Part shown: positions 12,809 through 25,900 of the stretch, in pieces | Position numbering within the stretch: the first letter of the stretch is position 1 | Layout of the letters: every line of letters starts with the position of its first letter | Assembly (NCBI GenBank): GCA_000727475.1 | Contig: KL647313.1 | Span: forward strand, 236,261 to 300,260 | From: Sarcocystis neurona | Lineage: Eukaryota > Apicomplexa > Conoidasida > Eucoccidiorida > Sarcocystidae | Direction: 5' to 3' | Length of the DNA: 64,000 nt | Notes under the pieces: generated by a model | The model's input: only the letters and a program-made list of their open reading frames with translations | What the model was told of the DNA's origin: nothing | Database searches by the model: none | Position numbers and translations under genes: made by a program

Positions 12809-14818
12809 CACAAGTATACACATAGAGGTGAATACACGTGCAGATACACGTCCACACACACACACACATACACAAAGACATACACACACCAGATACACAT
12901 ACTAATATATATATATATACACATATGTATACACACATATACATATATATATAAATACACACACACACATTACACAGATATACACATTCACATGAATACA
13001 CGGTTACATACACATCCACCCACATATACATACACAAAGACATACACACACCAGATACACATACTAATATATATATATATATATATATACGCACATACGT
13101 ATACACACATATACATATATATATATAAATACACACACACACACGCATTATACAGATATACACATTCACATGAATACACGATTACATACACATCCACACA
13201 CATATATATACACAAAGACACGCACACACAGAGATGTGTATCTGTATGTATACAGGCATGCAAACATACACGCAGGCAGAACGCGGAAGAACATGAAGGG
13301 ACACGTCCAGAGAAAGACGCATTCTCAAAAATATGCATAGAGACATGTCAACAGTCCGGTCGGTTTCTCTTGGCGTGATGGCGCCACGTCGACGCTCCCC
13401 CCCCTCTCCGCCGTTCCTCCCTCCCTGTGACGTGTACATCATATACCTGACCGCAGTGAAGGATTCGCGTTAACCTCGAGTAGCCAGGCCTTGCACTGCT
13501 TGTCAAGAAGGATGTCGAAGCCTATGATTTGAAAGCAGCGACACGTTTCTCTGTTGTAGATGCTGCGGTATCTCAGGCAAAGAAGCGGCGTCAGCGCTGT
13601 CATGGTCCTCTCGACTATTGCCACCACCTGTCGCCAGACGTTTCCTACGTCAACGCCTGCAGTCACAGCCAGCACCTCGTCTGCACCGCAGCCGCTGCAT
13701 GTGTACATGCGTCGGTATCTGTCTGATACCGGAGACGTGGAAAGGGTATGTAGAAAGCGACGCAGACAGAAAATCCGCATACACACAACACGACACACAA
13801 CTGGTGGTGTATGCACACACGTACTGCTGTACGCACTCGCGGACTTAGGCGCTGTGTCTGCTGTACTATGGAGGGAGTGTAGATCTGCTTATAAGCGCGC
13901 GTACTCGCCTTGTATGTACAAACACTCGCAAATGCCTAGCAACAGAAACACGAAGACAGACGTACGTGAAGATAAATGTGTAGGAGACGACGAGAGCCAG
14001 AGGAATATACGAAAACGGTTGTTGAGGAATTTCCTGACGACCCGCTTGAGAGACGCGTAGTCGTTTCCACATCTTCACTTTTATCGTGCCGCTCACACAG
14101 AAATATACAGACATGCATAAGTCTACATGTATGTATCTGTATCAGCCAGAATTTCTTCATTCGGAAATGCGCGGTGGGCCTCTTCTGTGCAGGCAGCCGA
14201 CCATTTTTAAGCAACTCTTCAAAGACGTCCTCCAGCAGCCGCTTGCTGCTGTCACGCGCATGCACGTTGTCGGAGCGCCTGAACAATCTGTGTTCCTTGT
14301 TTATGGCGTAGTTGGTCAGGTGCATGAAGGCGTTATCTAAATTTCCTTCATTCGGGCGTTCGTAGTCCTCGGTGCAAAAACGCACAAGTCCGCGTCGAGA
14401 GATAAACACCTGACGAGAACGCCGTCACCGGCCAGAACAAGCAGCAGGCAGCAGCAGCACCCGAAGCAAAACCGGCGGTAAGAGCCACAGCATCAGCGAA
14501 ACGACCACGCCAGCAGGCAGCAGGTGGCAGACGACGAGAAACACATCCCCACAACCTCGCACGAAGGCGCCACCCGTTGCAAGTTGCTCCATGCGTACAC
14601 ATAGACACACAGGTCTATGGCCGTGTGTATCTGTGTAAGTGTGTGTGTGTGTGAACTGCGTAAGAGATAGATATACACTAAAAATGTATAAATGTTTGTG
14701 TGAATTGCTATAGAGAAAACACATCTGTCAGCGTAGGTTTGTGCCGCTTTGCGAGCCGGCAACGTCGCAGAGGCGGCCGATACATGTGTACCGCACCCGA
14801 GGAAACTTCTACGCAGAC

Positions 14819-14849
<31 letters not shown>

Positions 14850-17800
14850 TATCCAAATTTGTAGACATGTCGACCTGGGCCCAGAGATCAGAATGTAGTA
14901 AGGAGAGACAGCGAAGATTTGACAGGGAGGCATGAAGGACTCCGACTACGTCCTCGCATCACTGACTCGGCTGAGCCGCTGTGTTCCCGTTGACCCTTCC
15001 CCGTGCCGCTGCTGTCTCGGCTCCTCGTCCTCCTCCTGCGGCTGCTGCGGATACCACCGCTGCCTCACCTGCTCCCGTTGCTGCTGCACTCCCCGCTGCA
15101 GCTTCGTTACCAGCCACTTCTCCGTCCACTTCGTCAGTTGACGGTTCATCAGATATCCGCAGACGTGTACACGTGGCTGCGTGCGTGTCTACGTGGACCT
15201 CTACGTACAAACCCATACACGCCTATCCATGCGAATCCACGAAGACGCAGGACTATACGCACACGCGCCAACAACTATGGACGGGACGGTAAATTTGTTC
15301 TGACGGGAAGCCAAAGAGGCGTGAAATCTTTTTTCTTTGGCACAAGAAAGAAAAGCCTGCCCAAGGTGAGATTGCCGTGCGAGCCCAAATGAGGCATGTA
15401 TGCGTGCAGTGCAGACAGTGGAAAGAAAAGTGCGCGGTGTCGACTATATTCTTTGACTTTTCGAGGAAGCCTTTGAACAGGCAGTCGAGCGAAAGACCTG
15501 CAAGGTGCTTCTACAAACAGCGGCCACTCTCGTTTTGCGCAGACGATCCCCGCGCACAAATACACGGCAGAAGAACACGTGCAGGGACGACTTGCGACGA
15601 AAGGACAAAAAACTCAGATGTGGACAAACACCCCGACGAATACACAGGGAATCACAGGTGCGCAGACAAATCGCGAAGGGCCAGCCAGTCTCTCCTGCGC
15701 AGGCATGAGCTGAAGGACTGCGACAAGATCCACTTCTAAAACACATGTACGCACACCTGTATGTACACGCACATGCCCATATGCAAACGCGCACAGACAC
15801 ACACATGTACCTATCCATTGACACATATACGCGTATATGTAGGGAAGGCAGAAAGAGTTCCTATGATAGCGTGATGACACGTGACCGCGTAAAAATCACC
15901 CCATATGTGCGGATATAGATCTATGCATGTACGCAGATACACAACTTTGACATACATATATGCATATACGTGTGGATAGATATGTGTGTGCAGACTCCTC
16001 CCCTACATACGAATTCTATGAATGTTTCATCGCTTTCTCTCTCTCTCCCTCCAACTCTTTCTCCGTACGTGTCCACTTCTACACATCACACTCGCGTGTG
16101 TGCAGTATTGACATATATTTATGTCTAGATTCTTTGTAGATCAAAACGACTTGCAATTGCTATGCGTAGAACAACGTCATGCGTGCGGAACAACCCCCAG
16201 CTGACAACAACAACGTGTCTCCGTGCCGCTGCCCCCTCTTCGCCCGCTTTTGTGTGCCGCTGGTGTTAGTATTCTCTCCCGCGCAAAAACGGACGTTTCA
16301 CAAGAATTCGAGAAGGCCTGGCATCAGACGAAAAACAAGGGTCCCTGCTTTAGCACACACCGATTGACCACTCCCGAATGAGACTAGCCTCGAGGAGGTG
16401 TCCCTTTTTCTTTCTGTCTCTGTCTCTGTCACTCTTTCTCTCTTTATGTGCGTCTGTTTCTCGCTTCGAGAAGAAGCTCAGCGGTGGTGCGCCACCAATA
16501 CCTGCGGCTGGGGGACAACATTCAAGACCAGCACGTAGATGCGGAAGTCGAATTTTTTGCCGTCCAGCAAATACGGGTTTGCGATGTACTGCTGAACAAC
16601 GTAGCCATCTTTGCCGTCAAGAATATCCTTCGGGACGCTGTCGCCGCTGCAAAGCAGACGCACGCCCATGCCTTGGGCGCCGCAGTCGGGCTTCATAATG
16701 AAAACATCTCTCCTGTCTTCGGGCCCGTCTTCTCCCTCTTCATCGTCGTCGCCGCTTCGACGGCTTGTGTACACCGGGGACCACGTCGGAAGCGGGAAAA
16801 GAGTGAGGAGCGGAGAAGGGCGTGCTCTCGAGACGGGCTCTCGCCCGGGAAGCTCGCGCATGGGAAGCTCTCGCCCGGGGAGGTCAAGGATGTCTGGCGG
16901 TTTGACGGTCCTTGGGAAACGAGGAAATAGGTGGTCTGTTCTCAGCGGTAGCAATGAGCCAAAAAGACTTCGCTTGAAAAAGGGAAGCACTCCCGGAGAC
17001 GTTTGCGCTGGCAGCAACGTCGGAGCAGAAACGGGCTGTGTTGAGGCGAAAGGCGGACGCGATGAAGTTGCTCTCCCAGCTCCACCCGCTTCTCTGTCTT
17101 CGTTGTTGGGCTGGGCGGAGACGCGTTGCCTTTCTTCGTCGTTTCTTCTCAGGACGAGTCTCCCGCTCCTGGGAGTCGCGGACGTTCCCCCTGTCCCACG
17201 TCCCTCTGAAACATTATTTCCCCTTTCTTCTGTCGTTGGTCTTTGAACTCGCAGTCTCCCCAGGAATCCCGTGTCAGTGCGTACCTGTCTCAGAATCGGT
17301 TCACCTCTTCTTTCCTCAGTCTGTCGAAGTCCGGCCAGAAACGCTCCTCCTCCTCGTCGGGGCCTCGCGGTCTCTCCTGCAACTTTTTCTTTCTGTCTCT
17401 TGAAGTCCTCTTGTATGCATCCTCCTTCCTGTCCGTGTGGCTCCCTTACCTGCATTACTTTCGTCGCAGATCTATGGAACCCGCACATAGACGGCTTCGT
17501 CCTCGGGTCCAGGCTGCCACTTGCGACGTGGTAAAACGACGGCCACGGCTGGGGTTTGCTGAGTTCTTTTTGCGCAATTTTTTCGGCCGCCAAGAAGTGA
17601 CGATTCGGCCCTCCCATCGGAGGCTGCGGCAAAATGAGAGGGGGCGGAGGAAACGGAGGAGAAGTCCTCGGGGTTTTTGGTTGGGTCCTGAGCACAACTT
17701 CAAGCGCGGCTCGATCTTCCGGGAGCACCCAGGTAAGTGGGAAAAAAGAAAATTCGTCAGGTTGCAGTTCCTGCATCGCAGAAAGAACACGTGCAAAACT

Positions 17801-19606
17801 CCGCTTCTTCGTCAGCTCGTGGAACCCAGGAAAGCGATTAAGTACTAGTGACGAGGCAACGTGCATCTCGTGTTCGTAGTCAGCGACTGCATTGCCCAGC
17901 CAGCGGATGTCGCCTGCAACGCAGAACATACGCACACCAAGGAAAATGCAAGACGCGGGCAAAGACAGAAAAACGTGACTACACATAATCTTGTGAAGCG
18001 CGTGAAAAACCGCGTGTACGAGCCCAAGAACATACGTGAGCACGGGATGCGTCGCCTGCCTTTGATTTGTTGACACTCCTGATGTAGCACGGCAGAGAAG
18101 GAATATCACAGTAAATGTGCAAAAGACACACGACACACACAGTCCCGCGGAAACTACCTTATTTTTCTCTAATTCCTACGAAAAAAAGGGAAACAGCACA
18201 GACGGTCAATCAACCAGTGCACCTGTACACGAGACGCGCTGTAGAATTAGATCTTAATGTATACATGTGTCTATATATATATATATATCATGTACGGGCA
18301 CGTTATCACCGGAGGGGTGCAGGTACACGCAACGACACAACGGGGAAAGACACGATCTGTCGAAATACGGCTTTTTCGATAATGATGCAGAGAGGAAGTA
18401 ACGACAGAGTAATTGAACCCTTCGCGACTGCAGCCGACGACGTGACTCCTATCTATGCGCATTTGAATGTGCTTGTCACTGCAGCCATAGTTTTCACCCT
18501 GCCCTCCCTCAGAGCAGCGCAGCACCAACTGCTGCTAGGTGATGTGTATTCAAAAAACCCTGCCGCCGCCCTTCCTCTCAACGGTAGAATTGGCGTCAGC
18601 CCTGTTCAAAAGCAGGAAGCAACAAACACCTGAAAAAGCGATGATGAACGAATGCCACCTCGCAGGGCAATCCGCCCGAAGTACACACACCGCGGTGCAC
18701 ACAGACGTACCTGTACGCATACTTTTGGGAGTTGAGATGTAGCAGGAACCAAGAAGAAGTGTGAGGAATGACTGGAAGAAAAGAGAGAAACAGGTTCGAA
18801 ATATGAAGTTGTGAATCACGTTTCAATCAAGGTAATGTGCGTGTCTCTGTACACAACGTAGGGCGGTTTTTCCTCGATTCCGTACCTCCTCTGAAAAAAG
18901 AAACCCACGTTTCCCATCCGAGGCCTCTTACACAGTCTTCGACCAAAGGTCGCTCTCTTCCGGCTTCTGTTAAGTCTACCTTCACAGTCGATGATCCCGT
19001 CTTCTTCCTTTCTAGCGGCAGGCGTTCCTTCTTCTTTCGAATGAATCCCGAGCACGCACACCTATCAGATACCAGCTCTTTAAGACTGCTCAGTAAATAT
19101 ACCAGCCGGCCTGTAAAGCTTGAAGAAGCGACCGGGGGTATGGGAAAAACGGCTTCTGGGGGAATGTACGGCGGGATTTCGCCGGTCGCGTCTTTCTGGT
19201 AAAGACTGGCGCCTCTATCCGAGGGCTGCCCGTCTCTGTTGCAAGGGACACGCTCTTGCGCAGATCCCGTTATCGGCGTTTCTAGTAGTTGGGTTCTTGT
19301 GCTGGAAATAGAAGCAAGCTCGGAAGAATTGCTTCGACCGCGGGAGCGACACGTCGAAGGGGGCGGACTGCTGGGACGAAGAAATGCCTCGTCAGGACCG
19401 CCTCCCTCGGCCTTCCTTTCAGTCCCGTCCTCGTCCAAACTGCGGTATCCGACAGCGTCTTCTCGAGGGCTACATAACACACTTTTCTTCTTCTGCGACT
19501 TAGAGGCGCTTCTTCCTCTCCTGGGGGTGCCATAGTTTAGCCTAGCATTCGGGGAAGTGAGCCTTCCCCTGTTCACTTGTGGTGATTCGTTGTTCAGCGA
19601 CGCCAT
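6706..19606 (-). CDS. TTLL: Tubulin-tyrosine-ligase-like (TTLL) protein, multi-exon
   Basis: TTLL enzymes add tyrosine, glutamate or glycine to tubulin tails using an ATP-grasp fold; the amino acid used here cannot be told. Exons in transcript order: 19606-18886 (ATG start, basic/Ser-rich N-terminus ending in 'GLGWETWVSFF'), 17913-16502, 14409-14202, 13680-13447, 10632-9704, then a large 3' exon down to the stop at 6706. Joints 1-2, 2-3 and 4-5 have GT/AG signals and preserve phase; 3-4 fits in phase but uses a weak donor (an alternative ends at 14097); 5-6 is unresolved. Conserved TTL blocks in order: 'LNRFPGFHELTKK' and 'TWVLP', 'FIMKPDCGAQGMGVRLL', 'YVVQQYIANPYLLDGKKFDF', 'GLVRFCTEDY', 'HLTNYAINK', 'CFQIIGFDILLDK', 'WLLEVNANPSL', then 'LDRHIKEPLV'. 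Exon 2 carries about 320 low-complexity residues between the VLP and MKPD blocks, typical of coccidian inserts (an unspliced intron is an alternative). The last exon may belong to a separate gene. Confidence 0.85.
11580..11880. repeat. Diverged tandem repeat with TA-rich cores (TTLL intron)
   Basis: Two, perhaps three, related blocks of about 165 bp start at around 11582, 11750 and 11867. Each opens with a 'CCACGTAG' or 'TTCACGTC'-like box; the first two continue into a TATATATA core, 'GTAAGTAACC'-like text and CAAATATATGTAC. It lies in the long TTLL intron between 13446 and 10633. Confidence 0.5.
12701..13240. repeat. Compound CA/TA microsatellite with 162-178 bp duplication
   Basis: Long (CA)n, (TA)n and TATACA runs. 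The block beginning 'CCAGATACACATACTAATAT' recurs (about 12889 and 13051) and the 'CACATGAATACACG' landmark recurs (12989 and 13167), giving a duplication of about 162-178 bp with slippage in the TA core. It lies in a TTLL intron; the Tyr/Ile/Cys/Val and His/Thr open frames across it are repeat translations. Confidence 0.85.
14818..14850. repeat. (CA)n microsatellite in a TTLL intron
   Basis: About 16 uninterrupted CA dinucleotides preceded by GCAGACACACG. It is intronic, between the second and third TTLL exons. Confidence 0.9.
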
Positions 19607-20293
19607 GAGAGAGCTTTACTATTACAGCTTGACTGGTAACCTGATGTTTACTACCGGCCTTCGGTTGTATTTGAAATACGGCTGCAGGGGGAAATGTGGC
19701 GCGCACCACTAACATCCGTTCTACGTGCCGAAATTGGCGGCGAGTACCTTAGATCAACACATCGTAAACAGCGGAAGACAACCGCCAGGACAAACGTGCA
19801 GACTGAGAAGGTCAGTTGTCTAAATATCGACCGAACAAGTTGCTCGCTCGGAAAACGGAAGGGCCACATGCGCCAGGGTCACATTAACGTGCTGAACTAC
19901 TCCGTCCCACCATTAGTCGGTATACACTTGATGGGGTGGTCAGCGTGAAGATGATATACACCACACATGGTTGCCCCGACTGCGTGCGACAGCGGAGAAA
20001 GCGACAACCCCGCACTCAATGACAATGTGGACACACACACAAGACCTAGTATATACGCTCACGCACTGAGCAAGCTGTGCCTGCCGTCAACAGCGAATAG
20101 AAACACTGCACTTCCTTAGTGGTTACGGTGACTTTGCAACCATGCGTGCTCACACATTGGTTGTTTCGAATCAGTAGAACAGAAGCGACAACGGACCGTC
20201 AACTAACTGTTCGCTTCGAGGGACTTGTACGTCTGCTGTAGGGGCGCAAGAATTCAAAGAGAGGCCATTATGCTTTGAACTCATTTGCTCAGG
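19607..20293. promoter_or_regulatory. Divergent intergenic region between the TTLL gene and a small plus-strand gene
   Basis: The ATG of the minus-strand TTLL gene (19606) and the proposed ATG of the plus-strand gene (20294) face away from each other across 687 bp with no good coding sequence. It probably holds both promoters. No specific element is claimed. Confidence 0.4.
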
Positions 20294-20804
20294 ATGAGCA
20301 CGAAGCCAGACGCATGCACAGTAGCCGAGCAACATCTTCGCCCGCGGAGAACGAGGATGGACGAGAACGATCTACTCTCACGGTACCACGTAAACTCACT
20401 GCGTACCAAGGTGAGTCGTCACACACGGTGGGCGGGTCAGGAGAAAAAATAACTCCGTGCACACAGCAGCCTGAACTGTTACCAGCTGCTGAGACTGCGA
20501 AGAATCCGCAGTCAGGAGGTACTCCGCCGCAATAATAAGCCACTCTACACTCGCACACGCTCAGCAAGCGCTACGCGAAGACAATGTCTCATTTCCTCGG
20601 GAGACACCTCTGCAGGACCTGTTTATAGGACCAAAGAAGAAAAAATTCCCGCTCACTGAAAAAGAGAATGGACCTCCACCGAGCGATTCCCCTTCATGTG
20701 TACTTACACCTGCGGAAGCCAGCGCGAGATATCTAGCCGAGGTGGTGGGACCCAAGAGTGATGAGACACATCTGCTAGGAAGAAGTGAAGAAGACACCAA
20801 GTAA
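20294..20804 (+). CDS. Small two-exon protein of unknown function
   Basis: Exon 1 (20294-20410) begins ATG and encodes 39 residues including 'RTRMDENDLLSRYHVNSLR'. It ends at a consensus donor (AAG/GTGAGT). Exon 2 (20565-20804) follows a CAG acceptor in the same phase, encodes segments such as 'NVSFPRETPLQDLFIGPKKK' and 'LTPAEASARYLAEVVGPK', and stops with TAA. The product is about 117 residues, charged, with no signal peptide or membrane segment; I recognise no family. The stop overlaps a donor-like AA/GTAAGG. If that is used, the frame could continue into an open stretch at about 20870-21095 after a CTCGCAG acceptor, so the C-terminus is uncertain. Confidence 0.55.
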
Positions 20805-21233
20805 GGCGCTGCTTTCCGTGTTGTTTTGAAGCGTCAGGGTGCGGGCAGCGACACTTCTCGCAGACAGACCCATCAGCAGCAACACCTAATCGACTGGGAA
20901 GTAAGGGAGTTAGTCTTGTATGCGGTGGACACCACAATAGCGATTCACATTTCCAACAATGAAACCCGCCGCAACTACCGTACCTCCTACGGAGGCACAG
21001 AAGTCGCGGCAGTCCGTGATGCTTATGTTTGGTGTGTGTTACTGCGACAAGACATCAAACAAATATATAGAACCTGGCATGGGTTGCTTTCTTAGTTTCT
21101 GTTGAGCCTTCGGGGGCACGGGGAGTCTTCAGCACCGACACAAGGCACACACGGCACTGCATACGGCGATGCGACAACGGCTGTGCAAGCAACCGGCTGT
21201 GAGGGCGCAGCGGTCGCATGCACGACCGGAGAC

Positions 21234-21369
21234 CCTTGAATGAGTGAGGGCGATTGTCAAGCGCGATATCCTGTAATTCGTACGCCTCTATCTGTTCCGT
21301 AAAGGGTACGAAGAAGTAATCTAGTGCGTTACGAAGCTTAATCATGACCACGTGGAAATTCGGCCACAA
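21234..21369 (-). CDS. Candidate exon, unknown protein
   Basis: After a CACTCACAG acceptor (exon start 21369), the frame reads 'LWPNFHVVMIKLRNALDYF' then 'FVPFTEQIEAYELQDIALD', and reaches a possible GT at 21233. The translation is helical, amphipathic and of normal composition, unlike chance frames nearby. Neighbouring exons were not connected. No family is recognised. Confidence 0.35.
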
Positions 21370-22765
21370 CTGTGAGTGTAACCCGCCACAGTATCACTTT
21401 GCCGTGCAACCGGAAATTTGTACCTCCGCTACGCTCAGTATACAGCCTGCGTGTCTCAGATATTGATAAATCAGCTTCACAGTTAGGAAACTTCACCTTT
21501 CTCGTGAGTAGACTTAGTGTTTATGCACGTCTTCAAAATTGTTCAGGGGATACCCGTGCTGCCGCGGGCACGCACGCGGCCGACTGCACGGCACACACGG
21601 CGCGCTCAACACGAGTCCACCTCTTACGCATCCAAGTGAAAGTCGGCTCTTTGTCGGCTGTCACGTCAGTTTCTCTGTAACCGCAGTTGCCTCTATACCG
21701 TTCACCTGTGGGGAATGTGGAAGACAGACTCCATGTGCTGACGAACGGCAGTCGTTCTGGCACTAAACCACGCGGCGACGAAGTGAAGGACGGTAGCGCG
21801 GAGCCGCTATCCATATATTTTCGAATGTTCGTGTGTCACGGTTTGTGGAGCTTCGCAGTCGTGGACAGCAGAAGAATGACACGTAGAACTGATTGAAATA
21901 TTGTGCGAAGGATTCAGTACTCACGTGTGCACAGAACTGTATATTAACGTGTTCCGTTGGATAGGTGCTTCCAACGTACTCAATTTACGTCATGCCGGGA
22001 TTTGTTCCAGCCACGGCGGTATTAAACCACAAATCTGATTCTGCGACTTCACACGTACATCCTGCAATTACTGGACATCATTTACGCGCCTTGACACTGG
22101 GCTGGGTAGTCCCTTACTTCAGCTTCTACGGCCAGGTCCGTTCTATTCCTTTCCTGCAGATTCTGAACACCAAGGAGACAGAAAAGAGTACACAGTCTCC
22201 ATCCTCTCACGCAAAGAAATTGCCGCAGAGGATGCGTGTATATCTCCGGGCTTACCCTGTGCGGACACTCCCTGCCGCTAACCCGCGTAGTCCGTCTTAA
22301 CCGGCTTCCACACGTCACAGTTGGAATGTCTAATTACCGTAAGGCTACCCGCTGCCTTGGGCGCTCCGTGGCGTGGCTCTGTGTGGATTCGGTACGAACC
22401 GATATCCAAGCAAGTATACGCACACCCGCGTCCGCACATGTTCACAATGGCCATTATAACTCTACTTCGTCTGCAATTCCACTGTAGTTTCGTGGCTGCT
22501 CTGGCGAAACCGGGTGCCCAAAGAAAGGCAACGTCGTCTGTAAACCCCACAACGCTCAGCGGGTGGATGGGTGCGTGCCATTATAGAAAACAGTAGTACA
22601 CACGTGCGTGGCATCAGGTAGCAGACTTTCGAATGCATGGCAAATTGCAGGCTGCAGTCCACTTGACGCTGCGGAAGGACACCGACTTGAACCCACCCAA
22701 CGTACACACACATTTGTTTATATCCCTAAGTATGTACAGAGGTATTGCTTGCGGCTGGCAAACAT

Positions 22766-22915
22766 TCACGCGAAAGTGCAGGAGGCTGTATCGCGAACTG
22801 CTTGTACAAACAGGGCAACCGTGTGTTCAGGAACATATTCGGATACGTAGCTTCTGGCGTTCTCGGGTAACTTGCATATCACCCGCTTCACTAGTCGAAT
22901 CACCGTGTTAGGAAC
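22766..22915 (-). CDS. Candidate terminal exon, unknown protein
   Basis: The acceptor (AAAAACAG) is followed by a 49-residue frame containing 'VPNTVIRLVKRVICKLPEN' and 'EYVPEHTVALFVQAVRD', ending in TGA. A small upstream exon-like piece at 23058-23017 (GAACTGCAG acceptor, CAG/GTAAAA donor, 'DAQMHHEENRSRP') lies nearby, but its phase does not match directly, so an exon between them or a different joint is needed. Confidence 0.3.
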   Translation of the reverse strand, partial: VPNTVIRLVKRVICKLPENARSYVSEYVPEHTVALFVQAVRDTASCTFA

Positions 22916-25900
22916 CTGTTTTTGTTTTTGCAGCAGCACACTTATTCGCCCCTGCGTTAGGCACTGTACACCATTTTGGCTTGACACGACTGCGCAGCGA
23001 TCACTCCTAATTTTACCTGGACGGCTCCGATTTTCCTCGTGGTGCATTTGCGCGTCGCCTGCAGTTCCCAAAAACCCATGAGACAGAACGCGGTGTCAAT
23101 TTATCCGACGACCGCATAAGCGCAGCAACGTCATTAATGATCACACTGAAAGCTTATCGCGGCATGCCACTTTTTAGGAGCGTGCGCAGCTTCGTTGTCA
23201 CACTCGTTGGAACACACAAGTTGCAACTCTGGGAGATCTGTGTAATGTTTGTTTACAATCTATCCGTCACGCTAACCTCTCAAAACGTAGAGTACTTGAG
23301 GACCGAACCACGTCAGCTCCAGCTTCACCAGCCCAACAGAGCCTTTGAGTGGTAGCATAAGCACGCACGCACTCAGTAGGTTTATTCTCTGTTTCTCCCT
23401 CTCTCTGTCTATCTATATATATACATATGCGTGGGTCTGTACACAACTATATATTCACTTATACCTTGAGTAGAGCGGGTCCATATATGCGTATGGCTAT
23501 AGGGATATTTATACATATATATATATATATATGTACTGTCGTACGCAGGAAGACACGGATATATGTAGACGTACCTAGCTACATTAAAACTGGTGGGACC
23601 TCCTGCGGCTACGGAATGATCCACTATCAGCAAGCAGGTCTTCAAACACGTGTCAGCAGGTCCTACTCTTGCGACTCCCCTGCCAGCAACGCAGGGTGAA
23701 TGTCAATTTCTCACACCACCTCATCTTGCGAATGAAGCTACAGTCTTCATACACCAGCAAAGGCCCACGTTGTTCTGACGAGAAATTGAAACTGCACAGC
23801 CAGTAATGAATTCATGTGGAGAGACATGTAATCTAAAAAGCGAGACGCCCACATCAAGTCCCTAGGCCGTGAAATGGAACGAGCTCATGTGCCGAGCGCC
23901 AGTATAAGGTGACGCGGCGCACAAGAAGCGTCGAAGCGCTACGCACGCGCACCAAAGTGCATCAAAGGATACAGTCTTCTACTCGTGTGCTACTCAAATG
24001 TCTCCGCTTGCAATTTGGGACCGAACGTGGTTATCCTTCTCTGCTTGTCCTTATTTCATCTGCATCACGCCAGTGCGGATACCGTGCCTGGCCTAGTGCC
24101 ACCGACCACCCCGTGGTGCGACGTAGTTTCTCTGATATGTATGGTAAAAGTGCACTCCAGTGTTACTTGTAGCGTCCTCAAGGCATGGCTTACCTACATT
24201 TCTCCCTGCTTTTTTACGTAGAGTGGCTACCTCTTACCTTGCAGCGTAGGGAGGCTCTGGTGTGTCACACGACTGCGCCCCTACACAAAGGCACAGTAAC
24301 TTTGCTGTCGCTCGAGAGACGGAAATGCCACAATGACGAGGGAGCCGACGCATTGAAAACTACACGGTTTTGAGGGGGAGATCCAAGGGGCGCACAGTCC
24401 TGTTAGGTGATTTTTTTAAAAGCACTGCAAAACGTAAGTAATCTGCGCACCCGCAACAGTTGTCTCCGTGTGGCAACACCAGGTGGAAGACTTTCTAGAC
24501 ACGGAAACCTGACATGACACGCGCTACCGAATCTGGTTGGCTCTTCCGCACGGCACCATATGCATTTGCCTGCTGTTTCTACAGGTAAAGTTGTTTATTT
24601 TAAAAACTTTTTGATGCTCTCTCGTACCTACGTACGACTGGATAGCCTGACGGTTACGTTCGTCCTGCATGGCCTTCCTGTAGACATCGTATCGCGCCAG
24701 CATCTATCCACACCACCCCTCTCCACCTGTGCCTGGTTCCATCACCCAGTTTGATGGGTCGTCCGCGTGGTTCGCGGGCAGGAAGAATAGACAAGGCCGC
24801 CATCCGCTAATGCACCGACCCGAAACAGCTCGGTGGCTCTTTTGTCTGGTACACTTGTAGTAGTACTTCTGGCACCAACTGCGTGGTACTCTCTTCCATT
24901 ACCACCCCCACGAAGCAGCGTAGTCCAGGCAACTTCAACCGCAGGGAGCGCCGGCGTTGCTCAGTCTACGAGTAAACCGCTCAGGCATTACCGAGCAGCC
25001 ACACATCATTGAGAACACCGTTGAACAACGGAATCCCAGCCCAAGCTGTTACACGATTTCAGGATCGTCGCTGCTGGGATGGAAATGAACCCAAAACCGC
25101 GCCGCCCGTGCAAAAGCCTATATTGCCAGTCATACATGCCTGCGTGAATCCACCGTGGGACAAATTTACTGTACTACCTTAGAGGAATGTGCGAAGTTGT
25201 TCTTCTAGTTGCTCTCACAAGTCTCAGAAACACGGAGTGCCCTCAAAAACAGATCACAAGTACTACGTCAGCCTCTCGTAGAACACTCAAGCGATACAAA
25301 GAATTGTTTAGAATTATTCCTGTCAAGCCTGACGGCAGGCGTCAACTTCTTGTACTACCGAAACAATGCAGGGACATCACTGGCTCCAGCCACCGCGTGA
25401 AAAAGCAGGGACAGACGCTCGGGCATCAACGTCCGCAAGGAGAGAAAGGAGCGAGGCTGCAGAAGCCCGAGAGGAAGGAGGAGCAGCGGACACTCTTCTG
25501 GGGCAGCAACAGCTGGTACATGAGTGGAGCAACTGTTGCCGGCGTACGAGTACGAACAGTCTAGCCACTGGTTCCACTGATAAATGGGAGCCACTGGCAG
25601 CGCGACGCCGTTCTTCCTTTACGGAAGATTACCTTTTTCACGGCAACTGCAAAAATTAGATACATGCAAGGTACGAGGCCTTCAGAAGCGTTGTTGCTTG
25701 CGGTGGGCAACAGCACGCGAGCGGCTCCAGATACTGCCGTATGGCAATGGAACATCTGTGGCAAAGCTGGAGCCGACTCCAGCAAAGAGGCAATAGAGAT
25801 TTCATTGCATCATAACCTAAGAAAAAGAATGCACAGACTTCGAAGGGGCTTCAGGACAGCCTCACCTTCAATCAAAACGTGTTACTGAGAAGCTTGAACC

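Noticed and set aside
12555..13338. Tyr/Val/Cys/Ile-rich minus frames and His/Thr-rich plus frames
   Set aside because: Translations of CA/TA microsatellites in a TTLL intron.
25187..25888. Plus-strand frames of 70-125 codons that look moderately protein-like
   Set aside because: Minus-strand pieces in the same place (for example a CHRC-containing segment near 25.78-25.67 kb) look equally plausible with splice signals; strand cannot be decided.
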